Shown in pieces: positions 1-12,912 of a stretch of 64,000 bases of DNA. Positions within the stretch are counted from its first letter, which is position 1, and every line of letters starts with the position of its first letter. The translations under genes were made by a program, and so were the position numbers. The notes below the pieces were generated by a model. The model saw nothing but the letters and a program-made list of their open reading frames with translations, did not search any database and had not been told where the DNA came from. Source of the DNA: Aplectana chamaeleonis (lineage: Eukaryota; Nematoda; Chromadorea; Rhabditida; Cosmocercidae); contig JAPDOI010001071.1 of NCBI GenBank assembly GCA_029168955.1, positions 72,001-136,000 on the forward strand, read 5' to 3'.

Positions 1-3000
1 GGGGAAGATGGTCTGTCGTTCGGCGAAGACAAATGAATGGTACACATAGTTAGAGATGAAGGCCGGAAAAACCAGCCTACCGTTCGGCAAAATCAAGCGA
101 GTGCTACACATAGTTGAGGGAGGGAGGCCGGGAGAAGCCAGCTCATTGTTTGGCCAAGTCAACCAATGCTACACTGTCCTAATGAATGGAGGCCGAGGGA
201 AAATGGTCTGTCGTTCGGCGAAGACAAATGAATGGTACACATAGTTAGAGATGAAGGCCGGAAAAACCAGCCTACCGTTCGGCAAAATCAAGCGAGTGCT
301 ACACATAGTTGAGGGAGGGAGGCCGGGAGAAGCCAGCTCATTGTTTGGCCAAGTCAACCAATGCTACACTGTCCTAATGAATGGAGGCCGGGGGAAGATG
401 TTCTGTCGTTTGGCGAAGAAAAATGAATGGTACACATAGTTAGAGATGAAGGCCGGAAAAACCAGCCTACCGTTCGGCAAAATCAAGCGAGTGCTACACA
501 TAGTTGAGGGAGGGAGGCCGGGAGAAGCCAGCTCATTGTTTGGCCAAGTCAACCAATGCTACACTGTCCTAATGAATGGAGGCCGAGGGAAAATGGTCTG
601 TCGTTTGGCGAAGACAAATGAATGCTACACATAGTTGAGAGAGGACGGCCGGAAAAACCAGCCTAACGTTCGGCAAAACCAAGCGAGTGCTACACATAGT
701 TGAGGGAGGGAGGCCGGGAGAAGCCAGCTCATTGTTTGGCCAAGTCAACCAATGCTACACTGTCCTAATGAATGGAGGCCGAGGGAAAATGGTCTGTCGT
801 TTGGCGAAGACAAATGAATGCTACACATAGTTAGAGAGGACGGCCGGAAAAACCAGCCTAAAGTTCGGCAAAACCAAGCGAGTGCTACACATAGTTGAGG
901 GAGGGAGGCCGGGAGAAGCCAGCTCATTGTTTGGCCAAGTCAACCAATGCTACACTGTCCTAATGAATGGAGGCCGGGGGAAGATGGTCTGTCGTTTGGC
1001 GAAGACAAATGAATGCTACACATAGTTTAGAGAGGACGGCCGGAAAAACCAGCCTACCGTTCGGCAAAATCAAGCGAGTGCTACACATAGTTGAGGGAGG
1101 GAGGCCGGGAGAAGCCAGCTCATTGTTTGGCCAAGTCAACCAATGCTACACTGTCCTAATGAATGGAGGCCGGGGGAAGATGGTCTGTCGTTTGGCGAAG
1201 ACAAATGAATGCTACACATAGTTTAGAGAGGACGGCCGGAAAAACCAGCCTAAAGTTCGGCAAAACCAAGCGAGTGCTACACATAGTTGAGGGAGGGAGG
1301 CCGGGAGAAGCCAGCTCATTGTTTGGCCAAGTCAACCAATGCTACACTGTCCTAATGAATGGAGGCCGGGGGAAGATGGTCTGTCGTTTGGCGAAGACAA
1401 ATGAATGCTACACATAGTTAGAGATGAAGGCCGGAAAAAACCAGCCTACCGTTCGGCAAAATCAAGCGAGTGCTACACATAGTTGAGGGAGGGAGGCAGG
1501 GAGAAGCCAGCTCATTGTTTGGCCGAGTCAACCAATGCTACACTGTCCTAATGAATGGAGGCCGGGGGAAGATGGTCTGTCGTTTGGCGAAGACAAATGA
1601 ATGCTACACATAGTTTAGAGGACGGCCGGAAACACCAGCCTACCGTTCGGCAAAATCAAGCGAGTGCTACACATAGTTGAGGGAGGGAGGCCGGGAGAAG
1701 CCAGCTCATTGTTTGGCCAAGTCAACCAATGCTACACTGTCCTAATGAATGGAGGCCGGGGGAAGATGGTCTGTCGTTTGGCGAAGACAAATGAATGCTA
1801 CACATAGTTAGAGATGAAGGCCGGAAAAACCAGCCTACCGTTCGGCAAAATCAAGCGAGTGCTACACATTGTTGAGGGAGGGAGGCCGGGAGAAGCCAGC
1901 TCATTGTTTGGCCAAGTCAACTAATGCTACACTGTCCTAATGAATGGAGGCCGTGGGAAGATGGTCTGTCGTTTGGCGAAGACAAATGAATGCTACACAT
2001 AGTTAGAGATTAAGGCCGGAAAAACCAGCCTACCGTTCGGCAAAATCAAGCGAGTGCTACACATTGTTGAGGGAGGGAGGCCGGGAGAAGCCAGCTCATT
2101 GTTTGGCCAAGTCAACCAATGCTACACTGTCCTAATGAATGGAGGCCGGGGGAAGATGGTCTGTCGTTTGGCGAAGACAAATGAATGCTACACATAGTTA
2201 GAGATGAAGGCCGGAAAAACCAGCCTACCGTTCGGCAAAATCAAGCGAGTGCTACACATTGTTGAGGGAGGGAGGCCGGGAGAAGCCAGCTCATTGTTTG
2301 GCCAAGTCAACCAATGCTACACTGTCCTAATGAATGGAGGCCGGGGGAAGATGGTCTGTCGTTTGGCGAAGACAAATGAATGCTACACATAGTTAGAGAT
2401 GAAGGCCGGAAAAACCAGCCTAAAGTTCGGCAAAACCAAGCGAGTGCTACACATAGTTGAGGGAGGGAGGCCGGGAGAAGCCAGCTCATTGTTTGGCCAA
2501 GTCAACCAATGCTACACTGTCCTAATGAATGGAGGCCGGGGGAAGATGGTCTGTCGTTTGGCGAAGACAAATGAATGCTACACATAGTTGAGAGAGGACG
2601 GCCGGAAAAACCAGCCTAACGTTCGGCAAAACCAAGCGAGTGCTACACATAGTGGAGGGAGGGAGGCCGGGAGAAGCCAGCTCATTGTTTGGCCAAGTCA
2701 ACCAATGCTACACTGTCCTAATGAATGGAGGCCGGGGGGAGGATGGTCTGTCGTTTGGCGAAGACAAATGAATGCTACACATAGTTGAGAGATGAAGGCC
2801 GGAAAAACCAGCCTACCGTTCGGCAAAATCAAGCGAGTCCTACACATAGTTGAGGAAGGGAGGCCGGGAGAAGCCAGCTCATTGTTTGGCCAAGTCAACT
2901 AATGCTACACTGTCCTAATGAATGGAGGCCGGGGGAAGATGGTCTGTCGTTTGGCGAAGACAAATGAATGCTACACATAGTTAGAGATGAAGGCCGGAAA

Positions 3001-6000
3001 AACCAGCCTACCGTTCGGCAAAATCAAGCGAGTGCTACACATAGTTGAGGGAGGGAGGCCGGGAGAAGCCAGCTCATTGTTTGGCCAAGTCAACCAATGC
3101 TACACTGTCCTAATGAATGGAGGCCGGGGGAAGATGGTCTGTCGTTTGGCGAAGACAAATGAATGCTACACATAGTTAGAGATGAAGGCCGGAAAAACCA
3201 GCCTACCGTTCGGCAAAATCAAGCGAGTGCTACACATAGTTGAGGGAGGGAGGCCGGGAGAAGCCAGCTCATTGTTTGGCCAAGTCAACCAATGCTACAC
3301 TGTCCTAATGAATGGAGGCCGGGGGAAGATGGTCTGTCGTTTGGCGAAGACAAATGAATGCTACACATAGTTAGAGATGAAGGCCGGAAAAACCAGCCTA
3401 CCGTTCGGCAAAATCAAGCGAGTGCTACACATAGTTGAGGGAGGGAGGCCGGGAGAAGCCAGCTCGTTGTTTGGCCAAGTCAACCAATGCTACACTGTCC
3501 TAATGAATGGAGGCCGAGGAAGATGGTCTGTCGTTTGGCGAAGACAAATGAATGCTACACATAGTTAGAGAGGACGGCCGGAAAAACCAGCCTACCGTTC
3601 GGCAAAACCAAGCGAGTGCTACACATAGTTGAGGAGGGAGGCCGGGAGAAGCCAGCTCATTGTTTGGCCAAGTCAACCAATGCTACACTGTCCTAATGAA
3701 TGGAGGCCGAGGGAAAATGGTCTGTCGTTTGGCGAAGACAAATGAATGCTACACATAGTTGAGAGAGGACGGCCGGAAAAACCAGCCTAACGTTCGGCAA
3801 AACCAAGCGAGTGCTACACATAGTTGAGGGAGGGAGGCCGGGAGAAGCCAGCTCGTTGTTTGGCCAAGTCAACCAATGCTACACTGTCCTAATGAATGGA
3901 GGCCGAGGGAAAATGGTCTGTCGTTTGGCGAAGACAAATGAATGCTACACATAGTTGAGAGAGGACGGCCGGAAAAACCAGCCTACCGCTCGGCAAAATC
4001 AAGCGAGTGCTACACATAGTTGAGGGAGGGAGGCCGGTAGAAGCCAGCTCATTGTTTGGCCAAGTCAACCAATGCTACACTGTCCTAATGAATGTAGGCC
4101 GGGGGAAGATGGTCTGTCGTTTGGCGAAGAAAAATGAATGGTACACATAGTTAGAGATGAAGGCCGGAAAAACCAGCCTACCGTTCGGCAAAATCAAGCG
4201 AGTGCTACACATAGTTGAGGGAGGGAGGCCGGGAGAAGCCAGCTCATTGTTTGGCCAAGTCAACCAATGCTACACTGTCCTAATGAATGGAGGCCGGGGG
4301 AAGATGGTCTGTCGTTTGGCGAAGACAAATGAATGCTACACATAGTTAGAGATGAAGGCCGGAAAAACCAGCCTACCGTTCGGCAAAATCAAGCGAGTGC
4401 TACACATAGTTGAGGGAGGGAGGCCGGGAGAAGCCAGCTCATTGTTTGGCCAAGTCAACCAATGCTACACTGTCCTAATGAATGGAGGCCGGGGGAAGAT
4501 GGTCTGTCGTTTGGCGAAGACAAATGAATGCTACACATAGTTAGAGATGAAGGCCGGAAAAACCAGCCTACCGTTCGGCAAAATCAAGCGAGTGCTACAC
4601 ATAGTTGAGGGAGGGAGGCCGGGAGAAGCCAGCTCATTGTTTGGCCAAGTCAACCAATGCTACACTGTCCTAATGAATGGAGGCCGGGGGAAGATGGTCT
4701 GTCGTTTGGCGAAGACAAATGAATGCTACACATAGTTAGAGATGAAGGCCGGAAAACCAGCCCACCGTTCGGCAAAACCAAGCGAGTGCTACACATAGTT
4801 GAGGGAGGGAGGCCGGGAGAAGCCAGCTCATTGTTTGGCCAAGTCAACCAATGCTACACTGTCCTAATGAATGGAGGCCGGGGGAAGATGGTCTGTCGTT
4901 TGGCGAAGACAAATGAATGCTACACATAGTTTAGAGAGGACGGCCGGAAAAACCAGCCTACCGTTCGGCTAAACCAAGCGAGTGCTACACATAGTTGAGG
5001 GAGGGAGGCCGGGAGAAGCCAGCTCATTGTTTGGCCAAGTCAACTAATGCTACACTGTCCTAATGAATGGAGGCCGGGGGAAGATGGTCTGTCGTTTGGC
5101 GAAGACAAATGAATGCTACACATAGTTGAGAGATGAAGGCCGGAAAAACCAGCCTACCGTTCGGCAAAAACAAGCGAGTGCTACACATAGTTGAGGGAGG
5201 GAGACCGGGAGAAGCCAGCTCATTGTTTGGCCAAGTCAACCAATGCTACACTGTCCTAATGAATGGAGGCCGGGGGAAGATGGTCTGTCGTTTGGCGAAG
5301 ACAAATGAATGCTACACATAGTTAGAGATGAAGGCCGGAAAAACCAGCCTACCGTTCGGCAAAATCAAGCGAGTGCTACACATTGTTGAGGGAGGGAGGC
5401 CGGGAGAAGCCAGCTCATTGTTTGGCCAAATCAACCAATGCTACACTGTCCTAATGAATGGAGGCCGGGAGAAGATGGTCTGTCGTTTGGCGAAGACAAA
5501 TGAATGCTACACATAGTTTAGAGGACGGCCGGAAACACCAGCCTACCGTTCGGCAAAATCAAGCGAGTGCTACACATAGTTGAGGGAGGGAGGCCGGGAG
5601 AAGCCAGCTCATTGTTTGGCCAAGTCAACCAATGCTACACTGTCCTAATGAATGGAGGCCGGGGGAAGATGGTCTGTCGTTTGGCGAAGACAAATGAATG
5701 CTACACATAGTTAGAGATGAAGGCCGGAAAAACCAGCCTACCGTTCGGCAAAATCAAGCGAGTGCTACACATTGTTGAGGGAGGGAGGCCGGGAGAAGCC
5801 AGCTCATTGTTTGGCCAAGTCAACCAATGCTACACTGTCCTAATGAATGGAGGCCGGGGGAAGATGGTCTGTCGTTTGGCGAAGACAAATGAATGCTACA
5901 CATAGTTAGAGATTAAGGCCGGAAAAACCAGCCTACCGTTCGGCAAAAACAAGCGAGTGCTACACATAGTTGAGGGAGGGAGGCCGGGAGAAGCCAGCTC

Positions 6001-9000
6001 ATTGTTTGGCCAAGTCAACCAATGCTACACTGTCCTAATGAATGGAGGCCGGGGGAAGATGGTCTGTCGTTTGGCGAAGACAAATGAATGCTACACATAG
6101 TTAGAGATGAAGGCCGGAAAAACCAGCCTACCGTTCGGCAAAATCAAGCGAGTGCTACACATTGTTGAGGGAGGGAGGCCGGGAGAAGCCAGCTCATTGT
6201 TTGGCCAAGTCAACCAATGCTACACTGTCCTAATGAATGGAGGCCGGGGGAAGATGGTCTGTCGTTTGGCGAAGACAAATGAATGCTACACATAGTTTAG
6301 AGATGAAGGCCGGAAAAACCAGCCTACCGTTCGGCAAAATCAAGCGAGTGCTACACATTGTTGAGGGAGGGAGGCCGGGAGAAGCCAGCTCATTGTTTGG
6401 CCAAGTCAACCAATGCTACACTGTCCTAATGAATGGAGGCCGGGGGAAGATGGTCTGTCGTTTGGCGAAGACAAATGAATGCTACACATAGTTTAGAGAG
6501 GACGGCCGGAAAAACCAGCCTAAAGTTCGGCAAAACCAAGCGAGTGCTACACATAGTTGAGGGAGGGAGGCCGGGAGAAGCTAGCTCATTGTTTGGCCAA
6601 GTCAACCAATGCTACACTGTCCTAATGAATGGAGGCCGGGGGAAGATGGTCTGTCGTTTGGCGAAGACAAATGAATGCTACACATAGTTTAGAGAGGACG
6701 GCCGGAAAAACCAGCCTAAAGTGCGGCAAAACCAAGCGAGTGCTACACATAGTTGAGGGAGGGAGGCCGGGAGAAGCCAGCTCATTGTTTGGCCAAGTCA
6801 ACCAATGCTACACTGTCCTAATGAATGGAGGCCGGGGGAAGATGGTCTGTCGTTTGGCGAAGACAAATGAATGCTACACATAGTTGAGAGAGGACGGCCG
6901 GAAAAACCAGCCTACCGTTCGGCAAAATCAAGCGAGTGCTACACATAGTTGAGGGAGGGAGGCCGGGAGAAGCCAGCTCATTGTTTGGCCAAGTCAACCA
7001 ATGCTACACTGTCCTAATGAATGGAGGCCGGGGGAAGATGGTCTGTCGTTTGGCGAAGACAAATGAATGCTACACATAGTTAGAGATTAAGGCCGGAAAA
7101 ACCAGCCTACCGTTCGGCAAAAACAAGCGAGTGCTACACATAGTTGAGGGAGGGAGGCCGGGAGAAGCCAGCTCATTGTTTGGCCAAGTCAACCAATGCT
7201 ACACTGTCCTAATGAATGGAGGCCGGGGGAAGATGGTCTGTCGTTTGGCGAAGACAAATGAATGCTACACATAGTTGAGAGAGGACGGCCGGAAAAACCA
7301 GCCTACCGTTCGGCAAAATCAAGCGAGTGCTACACATAGTTGAGGGAGGGAGGCCGGGAGAAGCCAGCTCATTGTTTGGCCAAGTCAACCAATGCTACAC
7401 TGTCCTAATGAATGGAGGCCGGGGGAAGATGGTCTGTCGTTTGGCGAAGACAAATGAATGCTACACATAGTTAGAGATGAAGGCCGGAAAAACCAGCCTA
7501 CCGTTCGGCAAAATCAAGCGAGTGCTACACATTGTTGAGGGAGGGAGGCCGGGAGAAGCCAGCTCATTGTTTGGCCAAGTCAACCAATGCTACACTGTCC
7601 TAATGAATGGAGGCCGGGGGAAGATGGTCTGTCGTTTGGCGAAGACAAATGAATGCTACACATAGTTAGAGATGAAGGCCGGAAAAACCAGCCTACCGTT
7701 CGGCAAAATCAAGCGAGTGCTACACATTGTTGAGGGAGGGAGGCCGGGAGAAGCCAGCTCATTGTTTGGCCAAGTCAACCAATGCTACACTGTCCTAATG
7801 AATGGAGGCCGGGGGAAGATGGTCTGTCGTTTGGCGAAGACAAATGAATGCTACACATAGTTTAGAGAGGACGGCCGGAAAAACCAGCCTAAAGTTCGGC
7901 AAAACCAAGCGAGTGCTACACATAGTTGAGGGAGGGAGGCCGGGAGAAGCCAGCTCATTGTTTGGCCAAGTCAACCAATGCTACACTGTCCTAATGAATG
8001 GAGGCCGGGGGAAGATGGTCTGTCGTTTGGCGAAGACAAATGAATGCTACACATAGTTTAGAGAGGACGGCCGGAAAAACCAGCCTAAAGTTCGGCAAAA
8101 CCAAGCGAGTGCTACACATAGTTGAGGGAGGGAGGCCGGGAGAAGCCAGCTCATTGTTTGGCCAAGTCAACCAATGCTACACTGTCCTAATGAATGGAGG
8201 CCGGGGGAAGATGGTCTGTCGTTTGGCGAAGACAAATGAATGCTACACATAGTTTAGAGAGGACGGCCGGAAAAACCAGCCTACCGTTCGGCAAAATCAA
8301 GCGAGTGCTACACATAGTTGAGGGAGGGAGGCCGGGAGAAGCCAGCTCATTGTTTGGCCAAGTCAACCAATGCTACACTGTCCTAATGAATGGAGGCCGG
8401 GGGAAGATGGTCTGTCGTTTGGCGAAGACAAATGAATGCTACACATAGTTTAGAGAGGACGGCCGGAAAAACCAGCCTAAAGTTCGGCAAAACCAAGCGA
8501 GTGCTACACATAGTTGAGGGAGGGAGGCCGGGAGAAGCCAGCTCATTGTTTGGCCAAGTCAACCAATGCTACACTGTCCTAATGAATGGAGGCCGGGGGA
8601 AGATGGTCTGTCGTTTGGCGAAGACAAATGAATGCTACACATAGTTGAGAGAGGACGGCCGGAAAAACCAGCCTACCGTTCGGCAAAATCAAGCGAGTGC
8701 TACACATAGTTGAGGGAGGGAGGCCGGGAGAAGCCAGCTCATTGTTTGGCCAAGTCAACCAATGCTACACTGTCCTAATGAATTGAGGCCGGGGGAAGAC
8801 GGTCTACCGTTTGGCGAAGACAAATGAATGCTACACATAGTTGAGAGAGGACGGCCGGAAAAACCAGCCTAACGTTCGGCAAAACCAAGCGAGTGCTACA
8901 CATAGTGGAGGGAGGGAGGCCGGGAGAAGCCAGCTCATTGTTTGGCCAAGTCAACCAATGCTACACTGTCCTAATGAATGGAGGCCGGGGGAAGATGGTC

Positions 9001-10398
9001 TGTCGTTTGGCGAAGACAAATGAATGCTACACATAGTTGAGAGAGGACGGCCGGAAAAACCAGCCTACCGTTCGGCAAAATCAAGCGAGTCCTACACATA
9101 GTTGAGGGAGGGAGGCCGGGAGAAGCCAGCTAACCGTTTAGAAAAGTCAACGAATGCTACACGTTTTTAATAAATGGAGGCCGTGGGAAGACGGTCTACC
9201 GTTTGGCGAAGACAAATGAATGCTACACATAGTTAGAGATTAAGGTCGGAAAAACCAGCCTACCGTTCGGCAAAAACAAGCGAGTGCTACACATAGTTGA
9301 GGGAGGGAGGCCGGGAGAAGCCAGCTCATTGTTTGGCCAAGTCAACCAATGCTACACTGTCCTAATGAATGGAGGCCGGGGGAAGATGGTCTGTCGTTTG
9401 GCGAAGACAAATGAATGCTACACATAGTTGAGAGAGGACGGCCGGAAAAACCAGCCTACCGTTCGGCAAAATCAAGCGAGTCCTACACATAGTTGAGGGA
9501 GGGAGGCCGGGAGAAGCCAGCTAACCGTTTAGCCAAGTCAACGAATGCTACACGTTTTTAATAAATGGAGGCCGTGGGAAGACGGTCTACCGTTTGGCGA
9601 AGACAAATGAATGCTACACATAGTTGAGAGAGGACGGCCGGAAAAACCAGCCTAAAGTTCGGCAAAACCAAGCGAGTGCTGCACATAGTTGAGGGAGGGA
9701 GGCCGGGAGAAGCCAGCTCATTGTTTGGCCATGCCAACTAATGCTACACTGTCGAATTGAGGCCGGGGGAAGGCGGTCTACCGTTTGGCGAAAACAAATG
9801 AATGCTACACATAGTTAGAGATGAAGGCCGGAAAAACCAGCCTACCGTTCGGCAAAATCAAGCGAGTGCTACACATTGTTGAGGGAGGGAGGCCGGGAGA
9901 AGCCAGCTCATTGTTTGGCCAAGTCAACCAATGCTACACTGTCCTAATGAATGGAGGCCGGGGGAAGATGGTCTGTCGTTTGGCGAAGACAAATGAATGC
10001 TACACATAGTTGAGAGAGGACGGCCGGAAAAACCAGCCTACCGTTCGGCAAAATCAAGCGAGTCCTACACATAGTTGAGGGAGGGAGGCCGGGAGAAGCC
10101 AGCTAACCGTTTAGCCAAGTCAACGAATGCTACACGTTTTTAATAAATGGAGGCCGTGGGAAGACGGTCTACCGTTTGGCGAAGACAAATGAATGCTACA
10201 CATAGTTGAGAGAGGACGGCCGGAAAAACCAGCCTAAAGTTCGGCAAAACCAAGCGAGTGCTACACATAGTTGAGGGAGGGAGGCCGGGAGAAGCCAGCT
10301 CATTGTTTGGCCAAGTCAACCAATGCTACACTGTCCTAATGAATGGAGGCCGGGGGAAGATGGTCTGTCGTTTGGCGAAGACAAATGAATGCTACACA
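1..10398. repeat. 195 bp satellite array (trimer of 65 bp monomers)
   Basis: About 53 head-to-tail copies of a 195-197 bp unit fill this stretch, which starts inside a unit at the window edge. Each unit is three related 65 bp monomers. All three open with a GGCCGG-containing block, carry GTTTGGC or GTTCGGC near base 26, and have a TGCTACAC block near base 43-50. The first has GCCAGCTCATTG, the second GATGGTCTGTCG and the third ACCAGCCTACCG after the opening. The 195 bp spacing is seen directly, for example at 56, 251 and 446. Variants differ at the third monomer start (GATGAAGG, GAGAGGACGG, GTTTAGAGAGG), and a few units are one or two bases longer. Because 195 is a multiple of three, open frames of 62 or 84 codons recur in every unit; these are a by-product and not genes. 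The array stops mid-unit at the edge of the inverted repeat. Confidence 0.97.
9110..10200. repeat. Diverged satellite units near the array edge
   Basis: Units here carry a distinct variant of the first and second monomers: GCTAACCGTTTAG replaces the usual GCTCATTGTTTGG, ACACGTTTTTAATAAATGG replaces the usual spacer, and GACGGTCTACCG replaces GATGGTCTGTCG. The variant appears three times (near 9131, 9520 and 10104) between ordinary units. One unit near 9720-9775 has lost about ten bases. Greater divergence close to an array border is expected where unequal exchange homogenises the middle more than the edges. Confidence 0.8.
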
Positions 10399-10557
10399 AT
10401 CTAATCTATCATTGGCCGGCTTTTATCAAGTTCATTTTTCCTTCCGTGGAAATCTTCTTGGAACGCACCCCTGATGAAATTTATCGTAGGCACTGCCTAT
10501 GACACGTCTACTCCACGCCTTCAGTTCTAACCTGTGCATTCAGAACGCTGTAATTCT

Positions 10558-10837
10558 GGGGAGGCATGCACGTACGCGGCGGGTTAGGTTGGGGTTAGGC
10601 AGGGTTTGGAGCGTCGGCGCGTTTGATGATAGCAGGGCGAGGGTTAAAAGGGGGTTAGGCTAGCACTGAAAAATCGTTCCCTCGCAAACCCTACGTAGGA
10701 GGGTGGGGCAGCCGAAACCCCGTTGAAACCCCAACTATTGATTATCTCCAGCACTCGCACAACAATGATCAAACGCACCGACGCCCCAAACCCTGCCTAA
10801 CCCCAACCTAACCCGCCGCATACGTGCATGCCGCCCC
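10558..10837. repeat. Foldback element with TTAGGC-like arms (left arm copy)
   Basis: Bases 10558-10630 are nearly the reverse complement of 10763-10837. Each arm contains GGCGGGTTAGGTTGG followed by GGTTAGGCAGGGTTTGG. The embedded TTAGGC matches the nematode telomeric hexamer, but only as single copies, so this is a foldback (MITE-like) repeat and not a telomere. The same element lies at 23638-23917 in the other arm. Confidence 0.8.
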
Positions 10838-11281
10838 TGTTGAATCCTTCTGTTCAAAATTAATATGGGAAGGTGGGGTTATTGTGTAGACAACGCTAAA
10901 TACGGATCCAGCAGTTGTAAAAGGTGAAGTACGTTTTACAGTACACTTTACAAAATCTTTGTTTACCTATTCTCTTGTAGGCTCGATTATAGACTAACCT
11001 GCGTTTATTTTTTGGTTTTTCAGCGTGTTTGAACGATGATGGTTGTGTCTTGGATAACTGTTAAGCCGTTAACCAATTCTGACATTGAATGGAACATTTG
11101 AGTCGGACATAATTTACGCTGGCCATGTGATGGTACGAAGCAGATCGGGTACTAAGTTAGAATTTTGTTTCGTTTGTAGTAATTGTAAGCCATGAGTACA
11201 CGTGTCACTAAACGGCTACTAACAGAGGGAAAAAAGGGCAAAACGGGTAAAGTTGGTCTCTTGTATTTTGCCTAGAAATTG

Positions 11282-11833
11282 CTTTAAAGGCACAGAACAC
11301 CCAGGATAATATTTTTCAGTTTCCATGCTTATCCTGGAGAGAGTCTTACGCTGATCACAGTGGTATCCTTTAAAGGAACAGTACACCCGCAGATATGAAT
11401 TTTGAGACTTCCCTTTAAGTGTGTAGAAGACCCCTTCTGTATAACACGTGCCAAGGACGAGATCTCAATTCTCCCAAATAAGCAAGATATAAGCGACCAC
11501 CACGGACCCTACCCCCTTCCTGGTTTTCGAACTCGATAGCGGCTAGATGGACGGGTGAATCTCAACCGCATCATCGTTCTTCACTCCCTTGCAGGTCTGT
11601 CCCCTCATTCTGGCTTGCTCTTGCACAGCGGCTGAGAAGGAAGAGAAATAGAGGCTCAAGACAACCCTTCCACGAAATTCCCGCCCTCAAAGTAATGTCA
11701 GCTTCAAGGAGCCATAACTCCGCTTGTAAGGGGCCTTGAGCGATTTTAGAGGTACCTTTGTGTTCAGCATGTGCTTCTCTCCAAGATAAGCATGGAATAA
11801 GAAAGCAATTTTGGCTGTCCTGTGCCTTTGAAG
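11282..11833. mobile_element. MITE with AGGCACAG termini (left arm copy, compound)
   Basis: The element opens with CTTTAAAGGCACAG and closes with CTGTGCCTTTGAAG, an imperfect terminal inverted repeat. Its first 90 bases (to about 11371) are the reverse complement of its own 3' end, and a second internal start (TTTAAAGGAACAG) follows. It therefore looks like a full copy with an extra inverted end fused to it. Its interior matches the separate copy at 12913-13407. Non-coding. Both palindrome arms carry it, so it predates their duplication. Confidence 0.75.
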
Positions 11834-11887
11834 TCCTCCAATCCAAATTTTGAAAAAAAACATTCTCTTTAGCGCTTCATTCTTCTG

Positions 11888-12150
11888 TACTATGACTGGT
11901 AGAAGTTGAAGCTCGTCCGTTGAACCTTTTATTGACCACGTTTCGGGCATGGGCCGTCGTCGGGTCAACTGAAATAATACAAACAAATCGACAACAAGTT
12001 CTCGCCAACATCATCTACCGACCTAGGGTGACTGAGATGGAGTAGAGTCGCAACCGCAGATAAGCCCAGAGGTTTTTGAATCGGGCTTATGCCCGAAACG
12101 TAGTCAATGAAAGGTTCAGCGGACGAGCTTCAACTTCTACCAGTCATATT
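11888..12150. repeat. Foldback element around CCCGAAACG (left arm copy)
   Basis: Bases 11888-11952 (ACTGGTAGAAGTTGAAGCTC through the CCCGAAACGTGG complement) pair with 12084-12150 as an inverted repeat, with a spacer of about 130 bases. Non-coding, MITE-like. The counterpart in the other arm is 19032-19297. Confidence 0.75.
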
Positions 12151-12912
12151 ACACATAATTCTTCTACAATGTCGCTATTCAACGGTTCCATTCGATTTCC
12201 GGACATCAGAGTTCATCCCCGAAAAAAGGGCGGTGGTTTCTTTCCTGTGTTAATTCTCTGCGCCATTGTTCAAGCTGCTAGATACGATGGTGACACTGCG
12301 CTCCTCCGGAGTTTTCTTTCCCTTCTAAAAGCACTCAATACCTGTAAGAAAGCAGGACCAAACTGAAACGTGAGGTCACTTTTCGCAGTACAAGCCTCTC
12401 ATTCATTTCAACTTTGGCTTTCATGCACACGTCGGACAATTTCCCTGTGGGGAAGGAGCCCCAGAGGATCGCAGGGTCACTAGCGAATCAAGCTGCGAAT
12501 CAGATGGTGCATTCAACACACCCCAGTAGCGAAAACACTGAGAGTTGACGAGGATAAACTCCGACGTATTGACATTGAATGAAACCGCAGAACATCTGCA
12601 TTTTGAGGGTATGTGTGGGCAGACGCCGTTTTCGAAAATGTAGCTTTCCTCCCGTTTTCTTTCTATTCATGTTATGTTATCATATGTATGTGATCATGTG
12701 TTTCCATACCTCATTACTCTTTTTCACGCAAATATGAGTTCTTCGCCCAGGTCTTAAGACATTGAGCAATAGCTACTGAACTTTCGGTGAAGGCGGTGTT
12801 CACGACAAGAACAGTTTTTGAGGTTTTGCCAGAAATCGAGGGATCCTGAGCCCGCAGCATGAGCTGCAAAAACGGCTAGGAACGAGCACGAAACAGCTCT
12901 GCTGGACTCAAT

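Noticed and set aside
56..10009. Tandem 62- and 84-codon open frames repeated dozens of times
   Set aside because: They arise because the 195 bp satellite unit is a multiple of three and has few stops; there is no start context, splice signal or protein-like constraint.
10570..10840. Telomere or interstitial telomeric array (TTAGGC)
   Set aside because: TTAGGC occurs only as isolated copies inside foldback arms, not in tandem.
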